From the NCBI RefSeq assembly GCF_030527965.1, contig NZ_JAUMZU010000014.1, positions 1 through 64,000 of the forward strand: a stretch of 64,000 nucleotides of DNA, given 5' to 3'. The position numbers and the translations under genes were made by a program. Origin of the DNA: Neisseria sp. (GTDB lineage Bacteria > Pseudomonadota > Gammaproteobacteria > Burkholderiales > Neisseriaceae). This document shows, piece by piece, positions 26,840 to 34,665 of this stretch (its first letter is position 1; every line of letters starts with the position of its first letter). A model generated the notes under the pieces. It was not told the origin of the DNA. It made no database searches and was given only the letters and a program-made list of their open reading frames with translations.

Positions 26840-27775
26840 TCAGCGTTTGTCAAAACTCCAGCGCGGTTTGCATAAAAGCAGATGCCACAGGGTCAGCATC
26901 CAATAAACACAGGCTTTATCCCATGCTTTGTTGGGCTTGCGGCCAAAGGCAAAAGCCGCGGCCAGCGTTTGCACCAGAGCATTGACCAAGGTGCGCAACA
27001 GCGTGCCGGCAAACAATAAGGCAACCGCTGCGATGCCGTAGTGTTTTCGGAAATATTTGTAACGGGATTCCTGAAATTGAACGCGCGCGCCGACCGGGCG
27101 CTTGTTGGCGCTTTCGCCCTGCATGTGCATCAAATGGGCTTGCGGCTGGTAAACGATGCGTCCGCCGGCTTGAACGATGCGGCGGCAGAAATCGGTTTCT
27201 TCAAAGAAAAAGAAAAAACGCTGGTCGAAAAACTGCCCGTTTTGCCCGAAGCCTAAAGCGCGCAGTTTTTCGATGTCCACCGCCATGCAGGGGCCGACGA
27301 TGCTCTTGACCAGCGAAGGCGCCTGTTGGTCGTAATGCAGAAAACGCCGCGCGATGCTGCGGTTGGTTAGCTCGGTGAACAGAGTTGGTTCGGGCACCAC
27401 GGCGGCTTGCAGCGAGCCGTCGGGGCGGTGCAATTCGGGGCAGGCGAGGGCGGCGTCGTATTGTTTAAGCGCATCTATCAGCAAAGCGGGCACATCGTTT
27501 TTAAATTCGATATCCGTGTTTAATATCAGCGCATAGCGGCTTTGTGCTGCATTCAGCCCGGCATTCACGGCAGCGGCGAAGCCGGCGTTGTAACCCATTT
27601 CAATCAGCTCGGCTTGCGGCAGGCGGCTGCGGATTTGCGCGCAGGAATCATCGGCCGAACCGTTGTCGACTACGCAGATGCGGTAGGGCAGGCTGGTTTG
27701 CTCCAGCGTGCGTGCGGCGGCAAACAATAAATCAGCGGAATTCCAGTTGATAAAAATCAGGTCGACCTGTTCCAT
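26840..27775 (-). CDS. Family 2 glycosyltransferase (rhamnosyltransferase-like)
   Basis: A 311-residue GT2 enzyme with the GT-A fold: N-terminal FINWNSADLLFAAARTLEQTS, PYRICVVDNGSADDS, the metal-binding DxD in LILNTDIEF near residue 90, and QFFDQRFFFFFEETDFCRRIVQAGG further on. Hydrophobic stretches near residues 250-275 suggest membrane association. The pattern is typical of enzymes adding rhamnose or similar sugars to lipopolysaccharide or polysaccharide, but acceptor and donor are unknown. It is leftward and isolated, with a 213-base gap upstream separating it from the rightward aryl polyene-like gene set. Two uptake sequences flank that gap. Confidence 0.88.
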   Translation of the reverse strand: MEQVDLIFINWNSADLLFAAARTLEQTSLPYRICVVDNGSADDSCAQIRSRLPQAELIEMGYNAGFAAAVNAGLNAAQSRYALILNTDIEFKNDVPALLIDALKQYDAALACPELHRPDGSLQAAVVPEPTLFTELTNRSIARRFLHYDQQAPSLVKSIVGPCMAVDIEKLRALGFGQNGQFFDQRFFFFFEETDFCRRIVQAGGRIVYQPQAHLMHMQGESANKRPVGARVQFQESRYKYFRKHYGIAAVALLFAGTLLRTLVNALVQTLAAAFAFGRKPNKAWDKACVYWMLTLWHLLLCKPRWSFDKR

Positions 27776-27988
27776 GTTTTATCCTTATGCGATAGCGCTT
27801 TCAAGGTGGCGCATTATACCGAAGAACGACAGGGCTTCGGTTGGCGGATGATGCGGATTAGAGACAAAAACCATCGGCCGCTTGGTTCGAGGCAAGGTTG
27901 AAACGGTTTTTCAGACAGGCATCATGCCATGATAAGATACACTTGCATATTCAAAATGCCTGTCTGAAACCTAACTTTACCGCAAAAG

Positions 27989-28708
27989 ATGATGAAAACT
28001 TTAGCCCTTATTCCCCACTACAATCATCCCGACACGGTCGCGCAAGTGGTTGCCGCCATGCGTAGATTCGGCTTGGATGTGTTGGTGGTTGACGACGGCT
28101 CGCGTGCCGACTGCAAACCGATACTGGAAACATTGGCGCAAGAAACCGGCGTGCATGTATTGTACCGGCCGGTTAACGGCGGCAAAGGGGCAGCGGTAAA
28201 GGCCGGGCTGAAATATGCGGAAGAGCATGGCTACACTCATTTTTTGCAGGTCGACGCCGATGCGCAGCATCATCTGGAAGACACGGAGAAACTGTTGGAA
28301 ATGGCGGCGCAACACCCCGAAGCGGTTATCTGCGGTTGGCCGCAATACGGCAGCGACGCGCCCAAGGCCAGATTGTATGGCCGGAAAATCACCGATTTTT
28401 GGAATTGGGTGCATACGTTTTCACACGATATTAAAGACGGCATGTGCGGCTTTCGCCTCTATCCGCTGGCGCCCGTGTTGGCCGTTATTCGGGAAGAACA
28501 TGTTGGTGATCGTATGGATTTCGATACCGAAATTTTGATTCGTCTTTATTGGCGCGGCGTGAAGCTGCAATGGGTGAAAACCCCGATAAAATACGAAAGC
28601 GGCGGCGTATCGCATTTCAGAGCGTTTGACGATAATCTGCTCATCAGTAAAATGCACGCCAGACTTTTTTGTGAGATGGTTTACCGTCGTTTAACACAGA
28701 AAAAATAG
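27989..28708 (+). CDS. Family 2 glycosyltransferase of the polyene-lipid gene set
   Basis: The 239-residue protein is a dolichol-phosphate mannosyltransferase-like GT2 enzyme: N-terminal ALIPHYNHPDTVAQVV, VLVVDDGSRADC, GGKGAAVKAGLKYAEEHGYTHFLQVDADAQH with the DxD motif near residue 89. No transmembrane tail is obvious. Aryl polyene clusters typically carry a GT2 gene directly before an LpxL-like acyltransferase gene, as here (17 bases apart). I infer that it glycosylates a membrane-anchored polyene or resorcinol lipid; the sugar is unknown. A single uptake sequence lies 20 bases before the ATG. Confidence 0.9.
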   Translation: MMKTLALIPHYNHPDTVAQVVAAMRRFGLDVLVVDDGSRADCKPILETLAQETGVHVLYRPVNGGKGAAVKAGLKYAEEHGYTHFLQVDADAQHHLEDTEKLLEMAAQHPEAVICGWPQYGSDAPKARLYGRKITDFWNWVHTFSHDIKDGMCGFRLYPLAPVLAVIREEHVGDRMDFDTEILIRLYWRGVKLQWVKTPIKYESGGVSHFRAFDDNLLISKMHARLFCEMVYRRLTQKK

Positions 28709-28725
28709 AGGCCTGTCTGAAAACC

Positions 28726-29658
28726 ATGACTCCTGCTCAGAACCCTACCCATTGGGCTGCACAAAACGAACGCGGCAGCCGCCTGTTTCTCGCCCTCACC
28801 ACGCTGATGGTGCGTTATCTGCCCGCTTTTCTGATGAATCCGTGCATCAGGATAGTTGTGCTGTATTTCTACCTGACGGCTTCCGAGCAGCGGAAAAACA
28901 TATTGCAATACCAACAAAGACTGAAAGCGACGTTTCCTGATGTTCAGCTACCGAGCCGCTTAGGCGTGTTTCGGCAATTTGTGGCGTTCGGCGAAGCCGT
29001 GTGCGACCGCTTTGCCGTCTGGCAGCGCAAAATTCGCTACGAGCATTTGGTCGTAGACGACCCGGACGGCGTTTCCGCATTGGTCGGCGACCGCAGCCTG
29101 CGCGGGCAGATTTTCGTTTGTTCGCATGTAGGCAATGTGGAAGTGTGCCGTGCTTTGGTGTCGCACCACAAAGGCTTCAAGCTCAACGTGTTGGTGCACA
29201 GCCGCCACGCTCAAGCGTTTAACGAAGCCTTGGGCAAGGCAGGTGCGGATAAAATCCAGTTGATTCAAGTAACTGATTTAGATGCTTCGTTTATGATGGA
29301 GTTAAACAAACGTATCGATGCCGGGGAATGGCTGGCGATTGCGGCCGACAGAGTGCCGGTGCGCGGTGAAAAAACCGTTCCCGTATCGTTTTTGGGTGCT
29401 CAGGCAGAGATGCCGCAAGGCGCGTGGTTGTTGGCCGGGCTGCTGAAAACCCGCGTGCATACGCTGTTTTGCATCAAGCAAAACGGGCGCTATCATTTGA
29501 AATTACGTCATTTTTTAGACAGCACCGATTGGAAACGGGGCGAACGCAATGCCGCCGTGTCTGAAGCTGCCCAGCGGTTTGCCGACAGATTGGCGCAGGA
29601 ATGCCGGCAAAATCCCTTGCAATGGTTTAACTTTTACAATTTTTGGAAAGAAAAATAA
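28726..29658 (+). CDS. LpxL/HtrB-like acyltransferase of the polyene-lipid gene set
   Basis: This 310-residue protein belongs to the lipid A late acyltransferase superfamily. The HxxxD-type catalytic region is replaced by CSHVGNVEVCRAL near residue 137, where family members usually have H-x4-D or H-x4-E; the glutamate is present. DRVPVRGEKTVPVSFLGAQAEMPQGAWLLAGLLKTRV is the conserved second block. A hydrophobic N-terminal anchor lies near residues 20-50. In aryl polyene clusters such enzymes are thought to acylate the lipid anchor. An uptake sequence directly precedes the ATG, and the thioesterase gene follows 4 bases after the stop. Confidence 0.9.
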   Translation: MTPAQNPTHWAAQNERGSRLFLALTTLMVRYLPAFLMNPCIRIVVLYFYLTASEQRKNILQYQQRLKATFPDVQLPSRLGVFRQFVAFGEAVCDRFAVWQRKIRYEHLVVDDPDGVSALVGDRSLRGQIFVCSHVGNVEVCRALVSHHKGFKLNVLVHSRHAQAFNEALGKAGADKIQLIQVTDLDASFMMELNKRIDAGEWLAIAADRVPVRGEKTVPVSFLGAQAEMPQGAWLLAGLLKTRVHTLFCIKQNGRYHLKLRHFLDSTDWKRGERNAAVSEAAQRFADRLAQECRQNPLQWFNFYNFWKEK

Positions 29659-29662
29659 CATA

Positions 29663-30100
29663 ATGGCGAAACATGCTTACTGCTACCACAGCCTTGAAAT
29701 AGAAGTGCCATTTTTTGATGTCGATGCCATGCACATTGTGTGGCACGGTCATTATGTGAAATATCTTGAAGTGGCGCGTTGCGCGTTTTTGAGCACAATC
29801 GGTTATGATTACAACGAGATGGGGCGGCAGGGCTTCAGCTGGCCGATTGTGCAGATGAACTTGAAATATGTGCGCCCGGCGCTTTTCGGACAGAAAATCC
29901 GAGTTGATTTGGCCGTGGTGGAAATCGAAAGCTGCCTGCGCATCGATTACACGATTGTTGATGTTTCAAGCGGAGAAAAGCTGACCAGAGCAAGCACCAC
30001 TCAGGTGGCGGTATCGCTGGAAAACGGCGAAATGCAGTTTCAAACCCCCGATAGTTGGCTTGCCGCCGTGAAAACGCATCCGACCTTTAAGCCTGTCTGA
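29663..30100 (+). CDS. Hotdog-fold acyl-CoA/ACP thioesterase
   Basis: A 145-residue 4-hydroxybenzoyl-CoA thioesterase-like protein. The active-site region VPFFDVDAMHIVWHGHYVKYLEVAR near residue 15 carries the catalytic Asp and His found in YbgC-type enzymes. In aryl polyene clusters the equivalent thioesterase is proposed to release or edit the aryl or polyene thioester. The start 4 bases after the acyltransferase stop implies translational coupling; the longer upstream open frame overlaps that gene and is not used. The stop TGA and the last codons (KPV) lie within an uptake sequence, so the DUS ends the protein. Confidence 0.9.
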   Translation: MAKHAYCYHSLEIEVPFFDVDAMHIVWHGHYVKYLEVARCAFLSTIGYDYNEMGRQGFSWPIVQMNLKYVRPALFGQKIRVDLAVVEIESCLRIDYTIVDVSSGEKLTRASTTQVAVSLENGEMQFQTPDSWLAAVKTHPTFKPV

Positions 30101-30161
30101 AAAGAGCATAACGGCTGTTTGTTGTTTAACCGAAATGAAGATTCGATTTGGAGTTGAAGTG

Positions 30162-30755
30162 ATGAGAAAATTGATTTTTTCAACCGTATTAACCCTTGCC
30201 AGCCCGCTGATTTGGGCCTTTTCCTCCGCCGAGTTAGCGCAGACTCTGCAAAAGCCGGAAAACGTGCAAGGTGCGTTTACCCAGCAGCGCTATCTCAAAT
30301 CGCTGACCAAACCGATGACGACGCACGGCCAATTCGTTTTGATGCCGAAGCGCGGCTTGTTATGGCACATGCAAAAGCCGTTTGAAAACCGTTTGCGTGT
30401 TCGTGCCGACGGTATCATGCAGTGGAATGGCAATGCTTGGTCGGCCGTCAACGCAAGCAAACTGAGCGGGCAAAGCCAGCAAATCCGCCTCTTTTTGGAT
30501 TTGCTCGGCGGTAATACGCAAGGTTTGGAAAAACAATTCGCATTGCAACTTTCCGGCAATCAGCAAGCATGGACGCTGCGCCTGAATCCGAAAACTCTTG
30601 TGATGAAACAGATTTTCAATCAAATTGAAATCAGTGGCGATAACGTGGTGCGGCGCATCGAATTAAACGAAAAGCAGGGCGACCGAACCGTTATGCAGTT
30701 TAACCAGATCCAAACGGGCAAAGCGCTGGATGCTTTTGCGAAACAGGCTTTATAG
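30162..30755 (+). CDS. LolA-like outer membrane lipoprotein carrier protein
   Basis: The 197-residue protein has a cleavable signal peptide (MRKLIFSTVLTLASPLIWA) and the LolA-type fold: FSSAELAQTLQKPENVQGAFTQQRYLKSLTKPM, then GQFVLMPKRGLLWHMQKPF, the block conserved in LolA-related proteins of aryl polyene loci. It is likely a periplasmic carrier for a lipid intermediate rather than the housekeeping LolA. The chosen ATG fits the signal peptide. In related clusters an MMPL exporter gene directly follows; here darA follows instead and an exporter-like gene lies about 21 kb away. Confidence 0.88.
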   Translation: MRKLIFSTVLTLASPLIWAFSSAELAQTLQKPENVQGAFTQQRYLKSLTKPMTTHGQFVLMPKRGLLWHMQKPFENRLRVRADGIMQWNGNAWSAVNASKLSGQSQQIRLFLDLLGGNTQGLEKQFALQLSGNQQAWTLRLNPKTLVMKQIFNQIEISGDNVVRRIELNEKQGDRTVMQFNQIQTGKALDAFAKQAL

Positions 30756-30929
30756 CACGCCTATTCTGCAATACCGCCAGAATGGTGTGGCATAATCGAA
30801 TGACACGGCGTTTCATAATAGCAGAAATGCCTGTCTGAAATTCCGGCATTTTCTTGCATTAATGCGAAAAATGCCGCATTTTGTTAAAATTTGCTATGTG
30901 ATATTTATCCGTGCAAAAAAGGGGAAAGT

Positions 30930-31838
30930 TTGAAAAACGTTTTACTGGTGTATTACTCGCAAACCGGCCAGCTGCAAACGCTGGCGGAGCAATTTGCCGC
31001 ACCTTTGCAGGAGGCCGGGGTAAACGTGGAAATGCTGGTTTTGCGCCCGCAGTCGCCTTATCCGTTTCCTTGGCCGTTTTGGCGTTTTTTCAATACTTTT
31101 CCTGAAACGGCACACTTGCAGCCGATGCCGATTGAGCCGCCTCGGTTTTCGCAGACGCATTATGATGCCGTGGTGCTGGCTTATACCGTATGGTTCTTAT
31201 CGCCCGCCCAACCGGTAACGGCTTTTTTGCAACATCCTGCCGCCAAGGCGGTTTTGCGCGATACGCCGGTAATTACTTTAATCGGTTGCCGCAATATGTG
31301 GCTGATGGCACAAGAAGCGGTTAAAGGCCTGTTGGCCGAAGCAGGTGCCCGTTTGGTAGGTAATATCGTTAAAATCGACGCGTGCAGCAGTGCGGCCAGT
31401 TTTATTACCACGCCGGCTTGGCTGCTGAGCGGCAAGAAACAGTTTTTCCGGTGCTTGCCGGCGGCGGGTATAGAAGCTGGCGAGTTGGCCGACGGTGCGC
31501 GTTTCGGCAAGCGTTTGGCTGAGGTTTTGCAACAAAATCATCCGCTAGACGAAACGCTGTTTCACGGCATGCGGGCGGTAAAAGTGAATGAACAGCTGAT
31601 TTTCAGTGAAAAAGCGGCGAAGCGCAGCTTCTTGCTATGGGGTGCCATGCTGATGGCGGCAGGGCGAATCTCGCCGTTGTTAAGACGCTTCGGGTTGGCG
31701 TTTTATGTGGTGTTTCTGATTGGCATGATATTGACCGTCGTGCCCGTCAGCGCTTTGGTAAAGCGTTTGCTTGCACCGTGGCTGCGCAGCAGTATTGAGC
31801 GGGAAAAGGCTTATTTCAGCAGGCCTTCGGGTGAATAG
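30930..31838 (+). CDS. darA: Dialkylresorcinol condensing enzyme DarA-like
   Basis: In dialkylresorcinol biosynthesis DarA condenses two beta-keto acyl thioesters to form the cyclohexanedione ring. This 302-residue protein opens with a flavodoxin-like segment LVYYSQTGQLQTLAEQFAAPL, has YDAVVLAYTVWFLSPAQPVTAFLQ in the middle, and ends with hydrophobic segments (about residues 225-285) suggesting membrane association; this layout matches proteins annotated as DarA. The start is taken as a TTG with AAGGGG five bases upstream, because the reading frame beyond it has no ribosome site. The neighbour darB provides the matching ketosynthase. The enzymatic role is inferred from family and context. Confidence 0.82.
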   Translation: MKNVLLVYYSQTGQLQTLAEQFAAPLQEAGVNVEMLVLRPQSPYPFPWPFWRFFNTFPETAHLQPMPIEPPRFSQTHYDAVVLAYTVWFLSPAQPVTAFLQHPAAKAVLRDTPVITLIGCRNMWLMAQEAVKGLLAEAGARLVGNIVKIDACSSAASFITTPAWLLSGKKQFFRCLPAAGIEAGELADGARFGKRLAEVLQQNHPLDETLFHGMRAVKVNEQLIFSEKAAKRSFLLWGAMLMAAGRISPLLRRFGLAFYVVFLIGMILTVVPVSALVKRLLAPWLRSSIEREKAYFSRPSGE

Positions 31839-31900
31839 GGCAGATGCCTGCCTGAAAAATAAATTGATATGATGAGAAGAAAAACGGGGCAACCGACTCG

Positions 31901-33067
31901 ATGAAACCAGATACATTATTGTCCGATGTTTACATCAATCGCGTGGCGGCTTTTTTGCCGAATGAGCCGGTATCGAATGACGACATGGAAGCTGTGCTCG
32001 GTATGGTGGGAGACGTGCCTTCGCGGGTGCGTAAAATGATTTTGCGTTCCAACGGCATTCAAAACCGCTATTATGCCATCGATCCGCAAACCCGCAGGGC
32101 AACCCATAACAGCACCGAGCTGGCCGCAGAGGCGGTCAGGGCTTTATTCGGGCAGGGTGTGGCGCCGCAAGAAATCGGTTGTCTGACTTACGGTACTTCA
32201 TATCCCGACCAAATTATGCCGGGGCAGGGCGTGATGTTGCACGGTTTACTGGAAAACGCGCCTGCTTGGGAAGTGGTTACGACCGCCGGCGTTTGCGCGG
32301 CCGGCATGGCGGCGATGAAATATGCTTATCAGGCCGTGCGCACCGGAGAGCATCAACATGCGGTTTCTTCTGCATCAGAAGCGGCCTCGGCGATTATGCG
32401 CGGCGAAGTATTTCACAGCGAAGTGGCGCAGAAGGTGCTGGATGATGCCAGACCGGAAATCGGCTTTGAAAAAGATTTTCTGCGCTGGATGCTTTCCGAC
32501 GGCGCGGGTGCGGCTTATTTGAGCCACCGGCCGAACGACAAAGGCATTAGTTTCCGTATCTGTTTTATCGATTTGGTTTCTTATGCCCACGAAATGCCTG
32601 TCTGCATGTATGCGGGCGCGGAAATCAAAGCGGGCGTGTTTACCAGCTTTAAGGCGCTGGGCGCGGATTATTGCGAGGCCAACAGCGTTATGGCTGTGAA
32701 ACAAGATGTGAAGCTGCTCAATGAAAACATCGTGCGCTGCACGGTGGAGAAGCCTTTGGCGCGCATTATGGAAAAATACGGCTTGAACGCGGCCGAAATC
32801 GATTGGTTTTTACCGCATTATTCATCTGCGTTTTTCCGCGACAAGGTGGCCGAAGGCCTGAACAATGCGGGTTTGCCGATTGCGCCGGAAAAATGGTTTA
32901 CCAATCTGCCGAGTAAGGGCAATACCGGTTCAGCTTCGATTTATATTATTTTGGAAGAATTCATGCGTACCTTCCCGCTCGAAAACGGGCAGAAGGTATT
33001 GTGTTTTATCCCCGAGAGCGGGCGCTTTTCCGCTTGTTTCATGTTGTTGGAAGTTGTTAAGGTTTAG
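31901..33067 (+). CDS. darB: Beta-ketoacyl-ACP synthase III-like DarB
   Basis: A 388-residue FabH-type ketosynthase. The triad is visible: Cys in VTTAGVCAAGMAAMKYA (about residue 132), His in WFLPHYSSAFF (about residue 307) and Asn in LPSKGNTGSASIYIILEE (about residue 347). Its long insert and pairing with darA mark it as DarB, which supplies the second beta-keto substrate in dialkylresorcinol synthesis, rather than as housekeeping FabH. A partial uptake sequence occurs in frame near 32594. The next gene starts 3 bases after its stop, so the series is tightly coupled. Confidence 0.9.
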   Translation: MKPDTLLSDVYINRVAAFLPNEPVSNDDMEAVLGMVGDVPSRVRKMILRSNGIQNRYYAIDPQTRRATHNSTELAAEAVRALFGQGVAPQEIGCLTYGTSYPDQIMPGQGVMLHGLLENAPAWEVVTTAGVCAAGMAAMKYAYQAVRTGEHQHAVSSASEAASAIMRGEVFHSEVAQKVLDDARPEIGFEKDFLRWMLSDGAGAAYLSHRPNDKGISFRICFIDLVSYAHEMPVCMYAGAEIKAGVFTSFKALGADYCEANSVMAVKQDVKLLNENIVRCTVEKPLARIMEKYGLNAAEIDWFLPHYSSAFFRDKVAEGLNNAGLPIAPEKWFTNLPSKGNTGSASIYIILEEFMRTFPLENGQKVLCFIPESGRFSACFMLLEVVKV

Positions 33068-33070
33068 GCT

Positions 33071-33511
33071 ATGCAAATAGAAGATATCCCGCAAGACAAC
33101 AGTAAAACCTATCATGGCCATCAAAAAGTGATTTACGGTACGCGCGATGGTCATTACGAAGCCGCCACCAGCACCGGTTGGCAAGACGAAGCATACGCCA
33201 CCGAACAGGCGGTTATCGAGCTGGACGAGCAAACCGAGGCGGCGCGGCAGGCTGTGTTGCGAGGAGCGTATTCGCCGCTGTATTACCATATGTACCGTCT
33301 GCGTCACGATGAAACCAGTTTGGCTCAGGCGGCCGGTTTGTGGCGCTGGCAAGTGCGCCGTCATTTCCGCCCCGAAGTGTTTGACCGCTTGCCGGCCAAA
33401 ACGCTGGATAAATATCTGCAGGCGCTGCAAATCGGTATTGAAGAATTACAACGGCCTTTTGCGGCAGCGGATGAATGCCTGTCTGAAAAAAGCGAAGCCG
33501 AAAAACCGTAA
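33071..33511 (+). CDS. Hypothetical protein between darB and BtrH-like gene
   Basis: I do not recognise this 146-residue protein. It is soluble, with no signal peptide. The first 45 residues are polar; from about residue 75 a helical part YYHMYRLRHDETSLAQAAGLWRWQVRRHFRPEVFDRLP resembles a compact helix-turn-helix fold of the XRE type, but the match is weak. The C-terminal CLSEKSEAEKP is encoded by an in-frame uptake sequence. Being locked between darB (3 bases) and the BtrH-like gene (16 bases), it probably belongs to the resorcinol pathway as a regulator or scaffold. The function is not established. Confidence 0.8.
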   Translation: MQIEDIPQDNSKTYHGHQKVIYGTRDGHYEAATSTGWQDEAYATEQAVIELDEQTEAARQAVLRGAYSPLYYHMYRLRHDETSLAQAAGLWRWQVRRHFRPEVFDRLPAKTLDKYLQALQIGIEELQRPFAAADECLSEKSEAEKP

Positions 33512-33527
33512 CCGGATTTTAGAAAAT

Positions 33528-34523
33528 ATGACTGATTTTACCCACCAACATACCGCGCATTGCGAAAGCGGCGTGATGTCTACGCTGCTGCAATACCACG
33601 GTTGCGATTTTAACGAAGCCATGGTGTTCGGGCTGGCGCACGGGCTGACTTTCGTTTATCTGCCCATCGTGAAAATTTCAGGCATGCCGCTGATTTCGTT
33701 CAGAATCGCGCCGAGAGGCATTATTCGCAACATTTGCAAGGCGCTTGGCATTCGTTTAAAACTTCAGAAGTTTTCTTCGCCGGAAGCGGGTCAGGCGGCT
33801 TTGGATGCTGCTTTGGCGCGGCAGGAATTGGTCGGCCTGCAAACTTCCGTGTTTTGGCTGCCGTATTTCCCGCCGGAAATGCGTTTTCATTTCAATGCCC
33901 ATAATCTGTTGGTTTATGGGAAAGAGGGTGATGATTATTTAGTTAGCGACCCGGTGTTTGAGTGCGTGCAACGTTGTGCGGCGGAAGATTTGCAACGTGC
34001 CCGCTTTGCCAAAGGTGCGTTGGCGGCCAAAGGTTTAATGTATCGTATCGAAGGGAAAGTGCCGGCTTTGAACGCCGCCGAATTGCCTAAATTGATTGAA
34101 ACTGCTGTGAAAAAAAATGCAAGACAAATGCTCGCGCCGGTGTTTTTTGTGGGTGTGCGCGGCATACGCACGTTGGCAAAAAAAATTGAAGCCCTGCCGA
34201 CTAGCGGGAAAAGTGCAAAATATCAAAAACTGTATCTTGGCCATATTGTGCGGATGCAGGAGGAAATCGGCACCGGCGGCGCCGGGTTCCGCTATCTTTA
34301 TGCCTATTTTCTTGAGCAGGCCGCTGCCATCTGCGGCAATGCGACGCTGGAAGCGGCTTCTCGGCAGATGACCGACATCGGTGATCATTGGCGCCAGTTT
34401 GCCAGTATGTGCGTCAGACAATGCAAAAAGCCCACAGAGCAGGGCTGTCAGGAGATTGCCCGCTTTTTACGCGGCATTGCCGATGAGGAAGAAACTTTGT
34501 GGCGCGGATTGTTGAAAATCTGA
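33528..34523 (+). CDS. BtrH N-terminal domain protein
   Basis: This 331-residue protein begins with the BtrH-type domain: a likely catalytic Cys in AHCESGVMSTLLQYHG (about residue 11) and the His/Asp pair in FNAHNLLVYGKEGDDYLVSDPVFE (about residues 125-142), resembling a papain-like thiol acyltransferase. The C-terminal half is a helical domain like DUF4872. In butirosin biosynthesis BtrH transfers an acyl group from an acyl carrier protein to an amine. BtrH-like genes recur beside darA/darB in flexirubin-type clusters, where they may acylate or esterify the resorcinol. The start at 33528 was chosen because the upstream open frame overlaps the preceding gene. Confidence 0.82.
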   Translation: MTDFTHQHTAHCESGVMSTLLQYHGCDFNEAMVFGLAHGLTFVYLPIVKISGMPLISFRIAPRGIIRNICKALGIRLKLQKFSSPEAGQAALDAALARQELVGLQTSVFWLPYFPPEMRFHFNAHNLLVYGKEGDDYLVSDPVFECVQRCAAEDLQRARFAKGALAAKGLMYRIEGKVPALNAAELPKLIETAVKKNARQMLAPVFFVGVRGIRTLAKKIEALPTSGKSAKYQKLYLGHIVRMQEEIGTGGAGFRYLYAYFLEQAAAICGNATLEAASRQMTDIGDHWRQFASMCVRQCKKPTEQGCQEIARFLRGIADEEETLWRGLLKI

Positions 34524-34604
34524 TGTGTTCCGATTCGGGTTGGGTTGCCCGCTGGAGATTATGGTAGGCCGCATTGATTTTACTATCATGAAGTTCTGCT
34601 TGAT

Positions 34605-34640
34605 AAAAAGCCTGTCTGAACGTTTTCAGACAGGCTTTTT
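34605..34640. terminator. Bidirectional DUS-pair terminator at end of the dar gene set
   Basis: Sixteen-base arms (34605-34620 and 34625-34640) with A5 and T5 flanks end both the rightward dar genes and the leftward trmB. Confidence 0.92.
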
Positions 34641-34665
34641 GTTTATTCGCGTGTTGTTGCTATGT

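Noticed and set aside
33147..33527. Longer open frame for the BtrH-like protein overlapping the preceding gene
   Set aside because: It would overlap nearly all of the 146-residue gene in another frame; the family sequence begins at the ATG at 33528.
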